Shown here piece by piece: positions 9,505 through 19,140 of a stretch of DNA of 64,000 nt. The notes beneath the pieces were generated by a model, which had not been told where the DNA came from, ran no database searches, and was given only the letters and a program-made list of their open reading frames with translations. The stretch covers positions 62,001 through 126,000 of the forward strand of contig PBAL01000086.1 of the NCBI GenBank assembly GCA_002715965.1. Direction: 5' to 3'. Source of the stretch: Verrucomicrobiales bacterium (GTDB lineage: Bacteria; Verrucomicrobiota; Verrucomicrobiia; Limisphaerales; JAYPXF01). The position numbers and the translations under genes were made by a program. How positions within the stretch are numbered: position 1 is the first letter of the stretch; every line of letters starts with the position of its first letter.

Positions 9505-9801
9505 ATGACACGGCACTGCTGGAAGTGCGGAACGGAGTGGACCTTGAGCGGCCAACCTGGTCGCAGCGAACAATGCGCAACTTGTCGCAACGATCTACGT
9601 GTCTGCCTCAATTGCGTCAGCTATGACAAGAACGCTGCGCAGCAATGCCGTGATCGACGGGCCGATCCGGTCTACGAGAAGCACGTCGGGACGTTCTGTG
9701 AGTGGTTCGAAATGCCCCGAAGGGAGTTCAGCGGGGAGAAACCTGAAGACAACCGTGCCGCAAAAGCGCGCGAGGAGTTAAAACGTCTGTTTGGCGATTG
9801 A
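9505..9801 (+). CDS. Small cysteine-rich zinc-ribbon-like protein
   Basis: I place the start at the ATG at 9505, giving 98 residues beginning MTRHCWKCG; the longer track ORF starts inside the divergent glycosylase gene. The protein has CWKC, CATC and CLNC pairs plus two later cysteines (QQCRD and GTFCEWF), which suggests one or two zinc-bound knuckles, and a charged C-terminal helix. No signal peptide or membrane segment is present. It looks like a conserved small protein, but I do not recognise a function. It is transcribed away from the uracil-DNA glycosylase gene. Confidence 0.7.
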   Translation: MTRHCWKCGTEWTLSGQPGRSEQCATCRNDLRVCLNCVSYDKNAAQQCRDRRADPVYEKHVGTFCEWFEMPRREFSGEKPEDNRAAKAREELKRLFGD

Positions 9802-10351
9802 CTCGCCACGGCAAATTCTGGGATTCGGCCCCCTCCACTCCTCGCGCCATAGGGGATTCTCGCAACTCCCTCCATCCTCCGGGGTTAACTAAAACGGATT
9901 TGGAACTTGAACCCAGTCGGGGATCAAATGTGCGCCAGCCTTCGCGCAATATCCCCATTTGACGAATAAACCAAATGGATTACATTAAGCCCATGATGGA
10001 GAGCTTTAACCTAACTCTGAACATAAATTGAATATTTTCAGTGGTTTTGGGTCCAATCACTTATTGGCAACAAGGTTGCTGGAAAGAAAAAAAGATAGTG
10101 AAGATAATTGACGACAAAACGAAGGAGACGCGGAAACCGAGCCTGACGGGAACGTTGGCCACGGGCGCTGCGCAGATCCTCCTGCACGTCAAGTGGCCGG
10201 TAGTGCTTGAGACCCAGCTCGTGCTGGAAAACCTCAAGTCGCATCCCGACTTGTGTGCCCATTCGAACGCTGGCTGAAGCCAAATCAAAAGGACGATCCT
10301 CAGCCCGACGGCTGACTGCCCCCAAGACAACTCAACGCACGACTCAGGAAT
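9802..10351. other. 550-bp stretch with no convincing gene
   Basis: ORFs here (78, 89 and 95 residues) overlap each other on both strands and none has a recognisable motif or a good ribosome site. The section around 9970-10040 is AT-rich. A CCATTT/AAATGG inverted repeat with a 12-base loop lies at 9955-9978. I cannot exclude a decayed gene. The stretch separates two convergent genes, so no promoter is required. Confidence 0.5.
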
Positions 10352-13300
10352 CTATTCCTGAAGTCGCTTCCACACGCGTATCGCCTCGGTTGCGCCCCAG
10401 GCTTGGGCATCGCAACCGCGTTGAGTGTGCGGAGCATCGCCGTCGAGAACTTCAGGGATCTGGCCGACGCATCCGTCCCTCAAAATGTGCTCCATGCTGG
10501 CGAGGTATGACTTCGCGGCTTGGACAGCTTGTGGCGAATGCCCCCAGGCTTCGAACAAGGCCTCACAAAAAACCGGGAACGGCCAGGTCCAGGCGGTGCC
10601 ATTGTGGTACGCCGGTTTGCGACGCGTATCCTCGTCGCCCTCGTATTTGCCCCAATACGGCATCTTCGGGTTGTTCAACAACTTCCCATCCTTACGCACC
10701 TCCAAGGGCGGAGTGACGGGAAGCGGTGCGAGCGAACGGATCGCTCCTGGGATGACGAGATGTCGACGCGCGGCATCGACTGTTCGTCGGGCCTGCTCGC
10801 CTTTCACCAAACCAAGACTGATCGCCTTGAGACAATTCGAACGCAAAGCCTCGTCTGGCGTGGCTTCACACGCGGCTTGGTGTTCCTTGGCGATCAGCAA
10901 ATCGGCAAACCAACCCTTGTGCTCCAGCCAGAAGTGTTGATTGAAAGAATCAGCAGCCCGTTCGGCATGCACTTCCCAGGAAACCCCATGCGATTCACCA
11001 CCCAGCTTGGAGAGCTGGCGCAAGAGACGAATCCAGAGGGCCTGAATCTCTACCGGATATCCTTCGCGCGGCGTACCAGCCGGGTAGTTCGTATCCATCC
11101 AGGTGAAATGACTGGGGCTCCATACCAGCCCTGATTCGTGATCGACATGGATGCGATTCGGCGTCCCGCGGAGATGATGCTCACCGATGCTCTGCAATAC
11201 TTCCGTAATGGTGCGTCCGTCCTCATTGATCTTGAGTTGGTAAATCTCATCACCCGCAATGGCCGCGAGATCTTCGCAGACAACTCCGAACCAGAGAGGC
11301 GCATCAGACGTATCTCGATTGCTCGCATTGGAACCATGGATGGTGTTCGGCAAGGTCCCGCGATCCTCGAAGCGCGCGAACACGATCAAGATGTCACAAA
11401 CCTCGTCCACCAATCCGGCAGCCAACAACCCCCGCGCACAGATCAACGTATCGCGTCCCCAATCGAGGAACCACGGGTAGCCCGCAATAACGGTTTTCCC
11501 GCCATCACGTCGAACGAGAAAACTCTTTGAAGCCTCAATCAATGATTCGGCAAAGAAATCGTCGGCAGCTTTCGGAGCGTTGAAAAGAGATTCATCGATC
11601 GTGAATGGCTCGCTCCGGTCCGCGGAGATCACAACATCACACGCACTTCCGGATTCGAGCGGCAGTTCAAACCAACCCGGACTGAAACCATCACCCGATC
11701 CGGTCATGCCGCGGCTGGCTTCAATCGGGTGGGGCAGATTCTCCGACCATTCCGGCGCCGCGTGATAACGGCCGGATGAAGAGCTGATCTCCAAGTGACG
11801 GCCCTCGGGGCGAAACGAAAACCCTGCCCGACCTTGAAGCGTCTCGACATTCGACGCGAAGTGCAATTCCGAGCCGCTGTTGCGTTTGGTTTCCCAGTGA
11901 AAGTTTCGGTCTTCGATGTCGAATCGAACCGTCAGGCGAACCTTGCAGTCCGCCGGAAGTTCTCGTCCAAACGGAGGTGCCCCCGTGGGTCGTTCGAATC
12001 GGAACACAACCGTGTTTTCCCCTTCGATCATGGTCGCAAACAAGTGAATCGCCAGGCTGCGACCGTCACCGGCACTCGCCACGAATTCCCACCGTGCAGG
12101 AGCGCCTGCGTGCAAAGTCACGAGGTTTGATTGATCAAGAGGAGTAATGAATCCATCCGCATCCGCCCAGACGCGCACTCGCTTCACGAAGACATGCCGG
12201 TCGACCGGCAGATGGGCGTCCAGATTCGCTCCCAGGACGCAATCGTATTTGGACTTCACCCGACCGATATCCACGCACATCCGCGACATCGCCCCGCAAC
12301 CATTGGTCAGCAGGATGACATCGTCCTTCGCGGGCAATCCCGATTGCCTGCCCTGCCCCGGTTCGGAAGCTTGAAAGAGCAGGTCCGCTTTGAGCCTCGG
12401 CATTTCTTGCGCATAACGCTCAAACGAAATCTCTGCCCTCGCGGTAATACCCTTGCGCGGCCTGAACCACGCATAGTGTTTCTCCCCGATTCGGAATGAC
12501 TCGGCACGAAGCGGGAGTTTCTCTCCCTCAACATCCAGCCGACAGCGAAACGGAACATCATCTTCCAACAGCAGCCAATGTCCGTCCGGCACAACCGTGA
12601 TATGCCTGCGATCTTCGAGGGACCACTCAATGACATTTGGAAATGCCCCGTCATCCACCTCCATCAGGCCGGCCAGGATGTCTGCATGATAGGCCTCCGA
12701 ATCCAAGGCCGAGACAGCGGCCAGGAAACGTGCGGGACTTGCCGCAACATATTCACTAAGCGCTACCCATTCCCCCTTGCCGACATGGCGAGGCCGGTGC
12801 ACGGCCGTTATTGCTGAGAGCGCATGCGACGCAACAGATCGTTTCTCCCGGTAAGTTTCGCCCATCGACGCGGGCAGTTCACTTGCGCCAATGCAATGAC
12901 ACGCGGACGCAGACAGTTCGATTCGGACGCCACCATCCTGCTTAAGCTCTGGCAAATCCTGTCCAAGCAGCTCAACCGGATCGTCACCAAGAAAGTTCAA
13001 TTTGGCGGCTGGCAATGTGACCGCCTCAGTTTCCTCCGTATTGGTGTTGGCTAACACGAGCACGGAATGTTCGTCATCAGCCGAAGTTCGACGAATGCCA
13101 TAGACCTTGGAACCGGTTTCACTGACCCGCTCGACTTTCGCTCCATCGAAGAAGCAAGGGTGATTGGAGATCAACTTGTTCAGCGCCTTGAGTTCCTCAA
13201 CGATGTTCGGCTCTGCGCCCCAGTTGAGTCCGCGTGCTGCGTGAACCTTGATCTTCTCTGGGGCAAGCCATTCCACCCCACAGGTGAATCCGAATCCACC

Positions 13301-14635
13301 ATTCGGACTCGTCAACCCACAAAGGCGATTCCGCAAGAGCGACCATTCCCGCCCCTTGTCCGCCAGACGATTGTTGTCATGGGTTTCGCTGTAGTGGACG
13401 AGCAAACCAACCCGGTCAGATTGCTTGTAGGCGTGGTCGAGATAGCCCGCGACCTGAAAGCCCTCAAACTCCTGAAACAACTCGGAATAGGCCCATTGCA
13501 TGCCTCCGTCCGTCAACAGTGTTTCGGTGTCTACCCAGCCTCCACCGAGTCCTTCGAGCAGAAACAATGCATCAGGGAACTCTTGCCGCACTCGCGCAAT
13601 GATGTGTTGCCAGGCAGGGGCGGGAACCTTGTAACCCGCATCACAGCGAAAACCATCCACACCTCGACGGCACCACGTAAGGAAGACTTCCGCGAGATAC
13701 TCCCACAAGTCCGCGTGCTTGTGCGCAAGCTCCACCAGATCGCCCCATTTCACACCCCAGGCACCAGGGCTGATGAACTCGCCGTCCTCTTCCCGCAGGA
13801 ACCATTCGGGATGATCCTCAAAAATATCCGAACCCCAACCGGTGTGATTGATCACCAAGTCAAGGAACACTCGCCCGCCCAGGCGATGCGCTTCAAAAGT
13901 CAGTTCGCGGAATTGCTCCACTCCGGTCAATTTCTTGTCAAAGTCGACCAGCGCGGGATCGATGGCCATCAGGTTCTGTGCAGCGTAAGGGCTTCCGAAG
14001 CGGCCCATCTTCGCCATCGTGGTCGGCGTGGGATTCACCGGCAGGAGATGCACAATTCGGCAACCCAGTTCGCCGATGATAAACGGCAATTCTTCCTTCA
14101 GATCACGCAAGGTTCCTGACTCTGGAATGACCGTCAGCCCGTCTTCCTCCTCCATCGCCTGAAACTGCGCCTCCTCCTCTTCATCGATCGTCTCAGCCTT
14201 GTCCTTGTTCGGGCCAAACATGCGCGTGAACGCGCAATAAATAGTGTTCGCCGTCCGGTAGCCTTCGGGATGTATGGAAACTCCAACGTCATCACCTTCC
14301 GGCCAATGCTGACGCCCGTCCGGATCGAGCACGTATGGCTTCGCATTGAAGTAACCGACTTCGGTCAATGGCAAAGCCAGAACCCAGCGATCTCCGTCCC
14401 AACGCATCGGCACGTCTCGCCACGAAGCTCCGGCCAGCGAGACTTTCTCAAAATTTGCCTCAATGATCTCGCGACGCTGGGCGTCTGCCCTCCCGAGGTT
14501 GGTTCGAAGGCGCGCCTGCCAGTTTTTCTCATGCCAAGACGCTGCTTCCAGTGAGCTCAATGAAAACTCGATAAAATCCCCCACAAAGCGAACGAGTCGC
14601 TCTCCCGGGCCTGGCTGCATTTCTGGCTTGGTCAC
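10352..14635 (-). CDS. Two-domain glycogen debranching enzyme (GH13-like plus GDE_C)
   Basis: The 1427-residue protein carries an N-terminal beta-rich part (about 1-140), an alpha-amylase-type barrel (about 170-520) and a C-terminal amylo-alpha-1,6-glucosidase domain (about 1040-1427). Barrel motifs include LDLVINHTGWG (region I), GFRCDAGYK (nucleophile Asp near 333), LLEGLGG (acid Glu near 362) and ETHDNNR (region IV). The C-terminal domain shows FLDWGRDTLICARG, NTIHGSN and WTWPFPVFCEAL, typical of GDE_C. Together they suggest transfer of oligoglucan followed by hydrolysis of the 1,6-branch, as in the eukaryotic-type enzyme; this bifunctional role is inference. The track start is GTG; an ATG at 14620 is equally possible. 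It is divergent from the methyltransferase gene. Confidence 0.88.
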   Translation of the reverse strand: MTKPEMQPGPGERLVRFVGDFIEFSLSSLEAASWHEKNWQARLRTNLGRADAQRREIIEANFEKVSLAGASWRDVPMRWDGDRWVLALPLTEVGYFNAKPYVLDPDGRQHWPEGDDVGVSIHPEGYRTANTIYCAFTRMFGPNKDKAETIDEEEEAQFQAMEEEDGLTVIPESGTLRDLKEELPFIIGELGCRIVHLLPVNPTPTTMAKMGRFGSPYAAQNLMAIDPALVDFDKKLTGVEQFRELTFEAHRLGGRVFLDLVINHTGWGSDIFEDHPEWFLREEDGEFISPGAWGVKWGDLVELAHKHADLWEYLAEVFLTWCRRGVDGFRCDAGYKVPAPAWQHIIARVRQEFPDALFLLEGLGGGWVDTETLLTDGGMQWAYSELFQEFEGFQVAGYLDHAYKQSDRVGLLVHYSETHDNNRLADKGREWSLLRNRLCGLTSPNGGFGFTCGVEWLAPEKIKVHAARGLNWGAEPNIVEELKALNKLISNHPCFFDGAKVERVSETGSKVYGIRRTSADDEHSVLVLANTNTEETEAVTLPAAKLNFLGDDPVELLGQDLPELKQDGGVRIELSASACHCIGASELPASMGETYREKRSVASHALSAITAVHRPRHVGKGEWVALSEYVAASPARFLAAVSALDSEAYHADILAGLMEVDDGAFPNVIEWSLEDRRHITVVPDGHWLLLEDDVPFRCRLDVEGEKLPLRAESFRIGEKHYAWFRPRKGITARAEISFERYAQEMPRLKADLLFQASEPGQGRQSGLPAKDDVILLTNGCGAMSRMCVDIGRVKSKYDCVLGANLDAHLPVDRHVFVKRVRVWADADGFITPLDQSNLVTLHAGAPARWEFVASAGDGRSLAIHLFATMIEGENTVVFRFERPTGAPPFGRELPADCKVRLTVRFDIEDRNFHWETKRNSGSELHFASNVETLQGRAGFSFRPEGRHLEISSSSGRYHAAPEWSENLPHPIEASRGMTGSGDGFSPGWFELPLESGSACDVVISADRSEPFTIDESLFNAPKAADDFFAESLIEASKSFLVRRDGGKTVIAGYPWFLDWGRDTLICARGLLAAGLVDEVCDILIVFARFEDRGTLPNTIHGSNASNRDTSDAPLWFGVVCEDLAAIAGDEIYQLKINEDGRTITEVLQSIGEHHLRGTPNRIHVDHESGLVWSPSHFTWMDTNYPAGTPREGYPVEIQALWIRLLRQLSKLGGESHGVSWEVHAERAADSFNQHFWLEHKGWFADLLIAKEHQAACEATPDEALRSNCLKAISLGLVKGEQARRTVDAARRHLVIPGAIRSLAPLPVTPPLEVRKDGKLLNNPKMPYWGKYEGDEDTRRKPAYHNGTAWTWPFPVFCEALFEAWGHSPQAVQAAKSYLASMEHILRDGCVGQIPEVLDGDAPHTQRGCDAQAWGATEAIRVWKRLQE

Positions 14636-14672
14636 GCGCTACCGAGGATTGGGAGAACTTGAGCAAAATCCA

Positions 14673-14693
14673 AGTGCTGAGTGCTGAGTGCGG
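14673..14693. repeat. Three tandem 7-bp units (AGTGCTG, AGTGCTG, AGTGCGG)
   Basis: Two exact AGTGCTG units are followed by one with a single change, in the 130-bp divergent region between the debranching enzyme and the methyltransferase. G-rich sequence follows. It has the same unit length as the tandem repeat at 52137. Confidence 0.7.
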
Positions 14694-14765
14694 GAGAGTT
14701 GGGGGAAGTTGGGAGTTGGAAGATAGGAGATGGGGTTCAACCTCGGAACCTCATAAACTATTCGC

Positions 14766-15971
14766 GTGTCCGGACCTCGCCCCGTGAAAATCCGACTGAA
14801 GCCTGCTGCCGAACGCGCAGTGCGTGGTGGACATCCGTGGGTTTTCAGCGACAGCGTAAAGTCCGAGAGCCGACAGGGACAACTCGGCGATCTGGCGACC
14901 ATCTACGATCGCAACGACAAGTTCCTCGCCATCGGCATATACGAGCCGGAGTCGCCGATTCGCATACGCATCCTGCACAAGGGCAAACCTGTCCAAATTG
15001 ACGCCGCGTTCCGCAGACAGCGATTCTTGAAATCAATCAATCGCCGGAACCATCTGTTCGGCTCGGATACCAACGGATATCGATTGATCAACGGCGAAAG
15101 CGACGGCTGGCCGGCCCTCGTGCTCGATCGCTATGACGATACATTGGTGCTGAAGATTTACTCCACGTATTGGCTGACACTACTCGATGAATTGAGCGCA
15201 ACGATCGTCGATTTGCTCAAACCCGATCATCTCGTTCTGAGAATGAGTCGGAACATTCAGGCCCTTGCCGCAGAGCAATCTAATCACAGCGATGGACAAA
15301 TGCTGATCGGCGACGTTTCTGATCCGGTTTTATTTTCCGAGAATGGCATCTGTTTCGAGTCACACGTTCGCGCAGGGCAAAAGACCGGCTTCTTCCTCGA
15401 CCAGCGCGAGAATCGGCAGCGCGTCGAGCAACTTGCCGAAGGACGCACAGTGTTGAACTGCTTCAGCTTCTCCGGCGGCTTCTCTCTCTATGCCGCGCGA
15501 GGTGACGCAACGTCAGTTGCGGATCTCGACATCAGTCAGCACGCGCTGGAATCAGCGAGTCGGAATTTCTCGTTGAATGAAGATGACACCAGGGTATCAA
15601 GCTGCCCCCGAGAACAGATCAAGGCGAATGCATTCGATTGGTTGAAGGATAACCCGGATCGACGATTCGACATGATCATCATGGATCCGCCCTCACTCGC
15701 AAAAAAGAAATCCGAGCGCAAAGGCGCGATTTGCGCATACCAACAACTCACCCGGGTCGCGATAGGCATACTCGCCAGCGACGGCATTCTGGTGTCGGCC
15801 TCTTGTTCAGCCCATGTCCGAGCTGACGAGTTTTTCAGCGCAATCCCATCCACGGCTCAAGCCAGCGGACGAGCTTTCAAAGAATTGGATCGGACGCTGC
15901 ATGCACCGGATCACCCGGCGAGTTTTCCTGAGGCAGAGTATCTCAAATGCATTTACCTCCACTTCGACTGA
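14766..15971 (+). CDS. rlmI: 23S rRNA (cytosine) methyltransferase, RlmI-like
   Basis: The 401-residue protein has an N-terminal PUA domain (about 1-75, with GGHPWVFSDSV) and a C-terminal Rossmann methyltransferase. FSFSGGFSLYAARGDA is the SAM-binding motif, MDPPSLAKKK the substrate-base motif, and SASCSAH holds the expected catalytic cysteine of m5C methyltransferases. Escherichia coli RlmI modifies C1962 of 23S rRNA; the same target is likely but the COG1092 family also includes other specificities. The start is a GTG at 14766; another GTG lies six codons later. The DSD1-like gene follows closely on the same strand. Confidence 0.85.
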   Translation: MSGPRPVKIRLKPAAERAVRGGHPWVFSDSVKSESRQGQLGDLATIYDRNDKFLAIGIYEPESPIRIRILHKGKPVQIDAAFRRQRFLKSINRRNHLFGSDTNGYRLINGESDGWPALVLDRYDDTLVLKIYSTYWLTLLDELSATIVDLLKPDHLVLRMSRNIQALAAEQSNHSDGQMLIGDVSDPVLFSENGICFESHVRAGQKTGFFLDQRENRQRVEQLAEGRTVLNCFSFSGGFSLYAARGDATSVADLDISQHALESASRNFSLNEDDTRVSSCPREQIKANAFDWLKDNPDRRFDMIIMDPPSLAKKKSERKGAICAYQQLTRVAIGILASDGILVSASCSAHVRADEFFSAIPSTAQASGRAFKELDRTLHAPDHPASFPEAEYLKCIYLHFD

Positions 15972-16019
15972 GATTTCGGAGTGACGCCTTCGCCTCGGTC
16001 GCGTATCCACTTCCCACAC

Positions 16020-17129
16020 ATGAGCGCAGAAGATTGGTACAAGGTTGAAAACGTCGATGAGGTCCCCTCCCCGGCGCTGCTGGTTTACCCGGATCGGGTG
16101 GAGGAAAACATCAAGCGCACGATTGCCACCACTGGCACGGTTGATCGCCTTCGCCCCCATGTAAAAACACACAAGATGCCGGAGGTGATTCGGCGGCAGC
16201 TGGCGGCAGGTTTGAACAAATTCAAAGCCGCGACGATTGCCGAAGTGGAAATGGTGGCCAGTGCCGGCGGGAAGGACATCCTGCTGGCCTATCAGCCTGT
16301 CGGCCCAAATATCGGCCGGCTTCGGCAATTGGCGGATCGGTTTCAGGACGTTCGTTTCGGCGCCGTCGTGGATTGCACCCAGTCCGTCAGTCGATTGAAC
16401 GAAGCATTTGCCGACGCACCTGGAAAACTTCACGCATACCTCGATCTGGATTGCGGCATGCACCGGACCGGAATTGTGGCGGGTGGCAGGGCAATTGATG
16501 TTTATCGAGCCATCTCGGACGCAACAAACCTCAACGCTGGTGGAATCCACGCCTACGACGGCCACCTCCATCAATCGGACCTGGACGAACGCACCGAACA
16601 ATGCGAAGTGGAATTCGAAATCGTCCGTTCACTCGTTGAAGAACTGAAGGACGAGGGTATGGAAGTCCCCGAACTAGTGGCCGGAGGCACGCCGACCTTC
16701 CCGATTCACGCCCAGCAAGACGATGTGATCTGCAGCCCCGGCACGGTGTTCCTATGGGACTACGGCTACGGAACCAACATTCCCGACATGGATTACCTCG
16801 TCGCTGCTGTGTTGCTCACCCGTGTCATCAGCAAGCCCGCGAAGAACCGCGTCTGCGTTGATCTTGGCCACAAGGCCGTTGCCGCTGAGAACCCACATCC
16901 ACGCGTACGCTTTCTAAACCTTCCTGATGAGGAAGCCATTATGCAGAGCGAAGAACATCTCGTGCTCCACGTGGACAATGACGATCTTCAAGTGGGCGAT
17001 ATTCTCTACGGCGTTCCGAAACACATCTGTCCCACGGTGGCACTGTATTCGAAGGCACAAGTCATCGAGAACAGCCGACGCACCGGCGAATGGGACATCG
17101 TTGCCAGGGAGCGAAGACTCACCATTTAA
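16020..17129 (+). CDS. D-threonine aldolase / D-serine dehydratase-like PLP enzyme (DSD1 family)
   Basis: I prefer the ATG at 16020 (MSAEDWYK, 369 residues) over the GTG at 15981. The fold-type III barrel is shown by PSPALLVYPDRVEENI and by HVKTHKMPEV, whose Lys binds pyridoxal phosphate. Near the C-terminus PKHICPTVALY gives the His-x-Cys pair that binds the metal in DSD1 and D-threonine aldolases. So it likely acts on a D-hydroxy amino acid in the cytosol, cleaving or dehydrating it. Which substrate cannot be told from sequence alone. It follows the methyltransferase gene after 48 bp and may share its transcript. A hairpin lies just after its stop. Confidence 0.85.
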   Translation: MSAEDWYKVENVDEVPSPALLVYPDRVEENIKRTIATTGTVDRLRPHVKTHKMPEVIRRQLAAGLNKFKAATIAEVEMVASAGGKDILLAYQPVGPNIGRLRQLADRFQDVRFGAVVDCTQSVSRLNEAFADAPGKLHAYLDLDCGMHRTGIVAGGRAIDVYRAISDATNLNAGGIHAYDGHLHQSDLDERTEQCEVEFEIVRSLVEELKDEGMEVPELVAGGTPTFPIHAQQDDVICSPGTVFLWDYGYGTNIPDMDYLVAAVLLTRVISKPAKNRVCVDLGHKAVAAENPHPRVRFLNLPDEEAIMQSEEHLVLHVDNDDLQVGDILYGVPKHICPTVALYSKAQVIENSRRTGEWDIVARERRLTI

Positions 17130-17400
17130 CGAACAGTCTGCTGCAGGACTGTTGTGAACAGGTCTCCCGACCCATTCACTCCGTTGACCGAAAGTCTCCC
17201 TCAAACGGACTGGAGACCTTCAGTCATGTGGGTGGAGCGGTGAGGCGGCCGTTCCACAACCAGCGCGAGCGACGACCGGAGGAATCACTCAATTCCACAC
17301 CTTGATGAGGTTACTTGTTGCCTCATAAGTAAATGACACCCAAGAACGTTGGAGGATCCTCGTATACAGCTATGGCCGTGCTCACACTCGTTTTTTTGGG
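17130..17400. other. Stretch between the DSD1-like gene and repeat copy A
   Basis: Apart from the hairpins, no gene is visible. A 24-codon open frame starts at 17333 (MTPKNVGGSS, then a hydrophobic run) and stops at the TAA inside the repeat. It could be the 5' remnant of a membrane protein gene or chance. Confidence 0.4.
17132..17153 (+). terminator. Hairpin just after the DSD1-like gene, without a U run
   Basis: AACAGTC and GACTGTT form a 7-bp perfect stem with an 8-base loop, three bases after the TAA stop. No T run follows, so it is at best a weak terminator or a 3'-end stabiliser. A second inverted pair, GGTCTCC near 17160 and GGAGACC near 17211, lies downstream. Confidence 0.35.
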
Positions 17401-17451
17401 GACCTAAGTTTGATGTTCTATGGTATGCCGTCAGCACGGGGTCTTGTGAGT
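17401..17451 (+). repeat. Dispersed 51-bp repeat, copy A
   Basis: The 51 bases contain GTTCTATGGTATGCCGTCAG and end in GTCTTGTGAGT. Copy C (53350-53400, inverted) differs at one position and copy B (25615-25665, inverted) at a few. A T7 run and GGGG precede it here. The reading frame of the rmuC remnant continues straight out of this repeat, so the repeat marks the truncation point. Confidence 0.85.
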
Positions 17452-18213
17452 CCAGCGAGCAGGTCCGCGCCGAGGAAGGCAAACCCGATCTGGTCGTTCA
17501 ACTGCCGGGCGACCGCGTCATCCTCGCCGATTCCAAAGTGCCGGATCTCAATTTCCTCAGCACGCTGGACGAAGCGGACGATGTGAAGCGCAAGGACGCG
17601 ATGGCCGCGCATGCTGCAAAGATGAAATCCACCATCAAAGCGCTTGCCGACCGGGATTATCCAAGCCAGTTTCCAAACTCGCTCGGCTACGTGGTGTTCT
17701 TTCTCCCTGCCGAGTCGCTCTTCAGCGCAGCCTTGGAGGGCGATCGGGCCCTGATCGTCTGGGCTGCCCCGAAACGCATTCTTCTCGCCACGCCGGCGTC
17801 ATTGATCGCACTGCTCCGCTCGGTCGCCGTCAGCTGGCAGCAGCACGAGCAGACCATCTATGCCCGACGCATTGCCGAAATGGCCAAAGACCTCTTCAGC
17901 CGCGTGGCGACCTTCACCAAGCATTTTGACAATATCCGCGCCGGATTAGACCGTGCGACCAAGGCTTACAACGAGGCCGTTGGCAGCTACGAACGCTCCG
18001 TGCGTCCCAGCGGGGAACGATTATTGAAGCTTGGTGTTCCCAATGCCGGCAAAGAATGGGTGCAGGGCAAATTGCTCGAAGAATCCTGCGGCCCGTTTCG
18101 CGAAAGAAGAAACTCAAGTAAAACGTTCGTTACCGGAACTGCCCGGAGAATTTCAATTGGAATCTGGCTCGGAAACGGATATTGAAATCTCCTCGACGAC
18201 AGCAACTAAATGA
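17452..18213 (+). pseudogene. rmuC: Truncated and frameshifted rmuC (DNA recombination protein)
   Basis: The frame after repeat copy A gives a clear RmuC core: KPDLVVQLPGDRVILADSK, YVVFFLPAESLFSAAL, RILLATPASLIALLRSVA and YNEAVGSYERSV. The N-terminal membrane anchor, the coiled coil and the start of the nuclease-like domain are missing; the homology begins only at the repeat. Near 18095-18110 the frame also breaks: the natural-looking end, KEETQVKRSLPELPGEF through to STTATK, is in another frame. That frame stops at a TGA (18211-18213) overlapping the next gene's ATG, an intact operon junction. So a once normal rmuC has lost its 5' half and gained a frameshift. The track ORF 17349-18185 is a hybrid of repeat and remnant. 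Confidence 0.78.
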
Positions 18214-18980
18214 CCAAACCCACAGCAGCTGATCATCCCGCGCCAGACGGCAAGGATGGTGATGCCAATCACCCCCCAAGGATAAACGAGACGAAGGCAC
18301 GAATGGAATACCAAGGATCATCCGGCGAACGCCGCGCCCAAAGCCTGCTTGGCTCGGAGTCGCAGGCCAAAAAGTTTTATCGTCGTCAGAGACTTGATTA
18401 CCTGAATCCGATCATGCGCGATTTCATCGCCCGGCAGGAGATGTTCTTCCTTTCCACGGCAGATGATGAAGGGGCCTGTGATGGTTCCTTTAGAGCGGGG
18501 CCACCGGGATTTGTCTGTGTATTGAATGAAGGGCAGATTGCCTATCCCGAATATCTCGGCAACGGGGTCCTGGGCAGCGTGGGCAACATTTTGCAAAACC
18601 CGAAGCTAAGCTTGTTGTTCATGGATTTTTTCGTGACCACAATCGGTCTCCATGTGAACGGGCGCGGGCGCATTGTTTCCGATCTGGAGATCGCCGATGA
18701 CGGCGCCCAGTCCGGAGAAATTCATCGCGAAGATTCCCGGCGTGGCCAGCCGCCCACGGCGTGCTGGGTGAAGGTCGATGTCGAAGAAGCATACATCCAT
18801 TGCTCCAAGCATGTGCCGTTGTTGCGCAAAGTCAAAAAGGAGATTCACTGGGGTACAAACGACCCCGGTTTGAAGGGGGGAGACTACTTCGAAGTAGGTG
18901 GTGGACCCGGTGTCGCGCACAGAAATGATACATCTTCCTCTCCTCCTTCCGGCCATGCAGCTGCGCCCGGATGGGTGTAG
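18210..18980 (+). CDS. PNPOx-like flavin-binding protein
   Basis: This 256-residue protein belongs to the pyridoxamine 5'-phosphate oxidase-like split-barrel group. Diagnostic parts are FIARQEMFFLSTAD, SFRAGPPGFV, AYPEYLGNGV, HVNGRGRIV and VEEAYIHCSKH. The family binds FMN or F420 and many members have no proven reaction. The ATG overlaps the ancestral rmuC stop (ATGA), so the genes were translationally coupled. The Met at 18303 (MEYQGSSGERR) is an alternative start that fits the domain border. The last 25 residues are Gly/Ser/Pro-rich and look unlike the family, so the 3' end may be altered. Confidence 0.75.
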   Translation: MTKPTAADHPAPDGKDGDANHPPRINETKARMEYQGSSGERRAQSLLGSESQAKKFYRRQRLDYLNPIMRDFIARQEMFFLSTADDEGACDGSFRAGPPGFVCVLNEGQIAYPEYLGNGVLGSVGNILQNPKLSLLFMDFFVTTIGLHVNGRGRIVSDLEIADDGAQSGEIHREDSRRGQPPTACWVKVDVEEAYIHCSKHVPLLRKVKKEIHWGTNDPGLKGGDYFEVGGGPGVAHRNDTSSSPPSGHAAAPGWV

Positions 18981-19140
18981 GCGTCCATGTGCCGACGGTC
19001 GGCCATAGGACTGGCAATCCCGGTCATTGGCTGGGATCTCCCACATTTACGTCCGGGACCCAATTCATGTGATTACCCGAATTCCGGATTGCCTGGGATT
19101 GCTGGTAGCGTTGCCGTTTATCCGACCGCGTAATCACCAC

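Noticed and set aside
10041-10277. 78-residue ORF in the gene-free stretch
   Set aside because: No ribosome site, no motif, and overlapping ORFs on the other strand are equally long.
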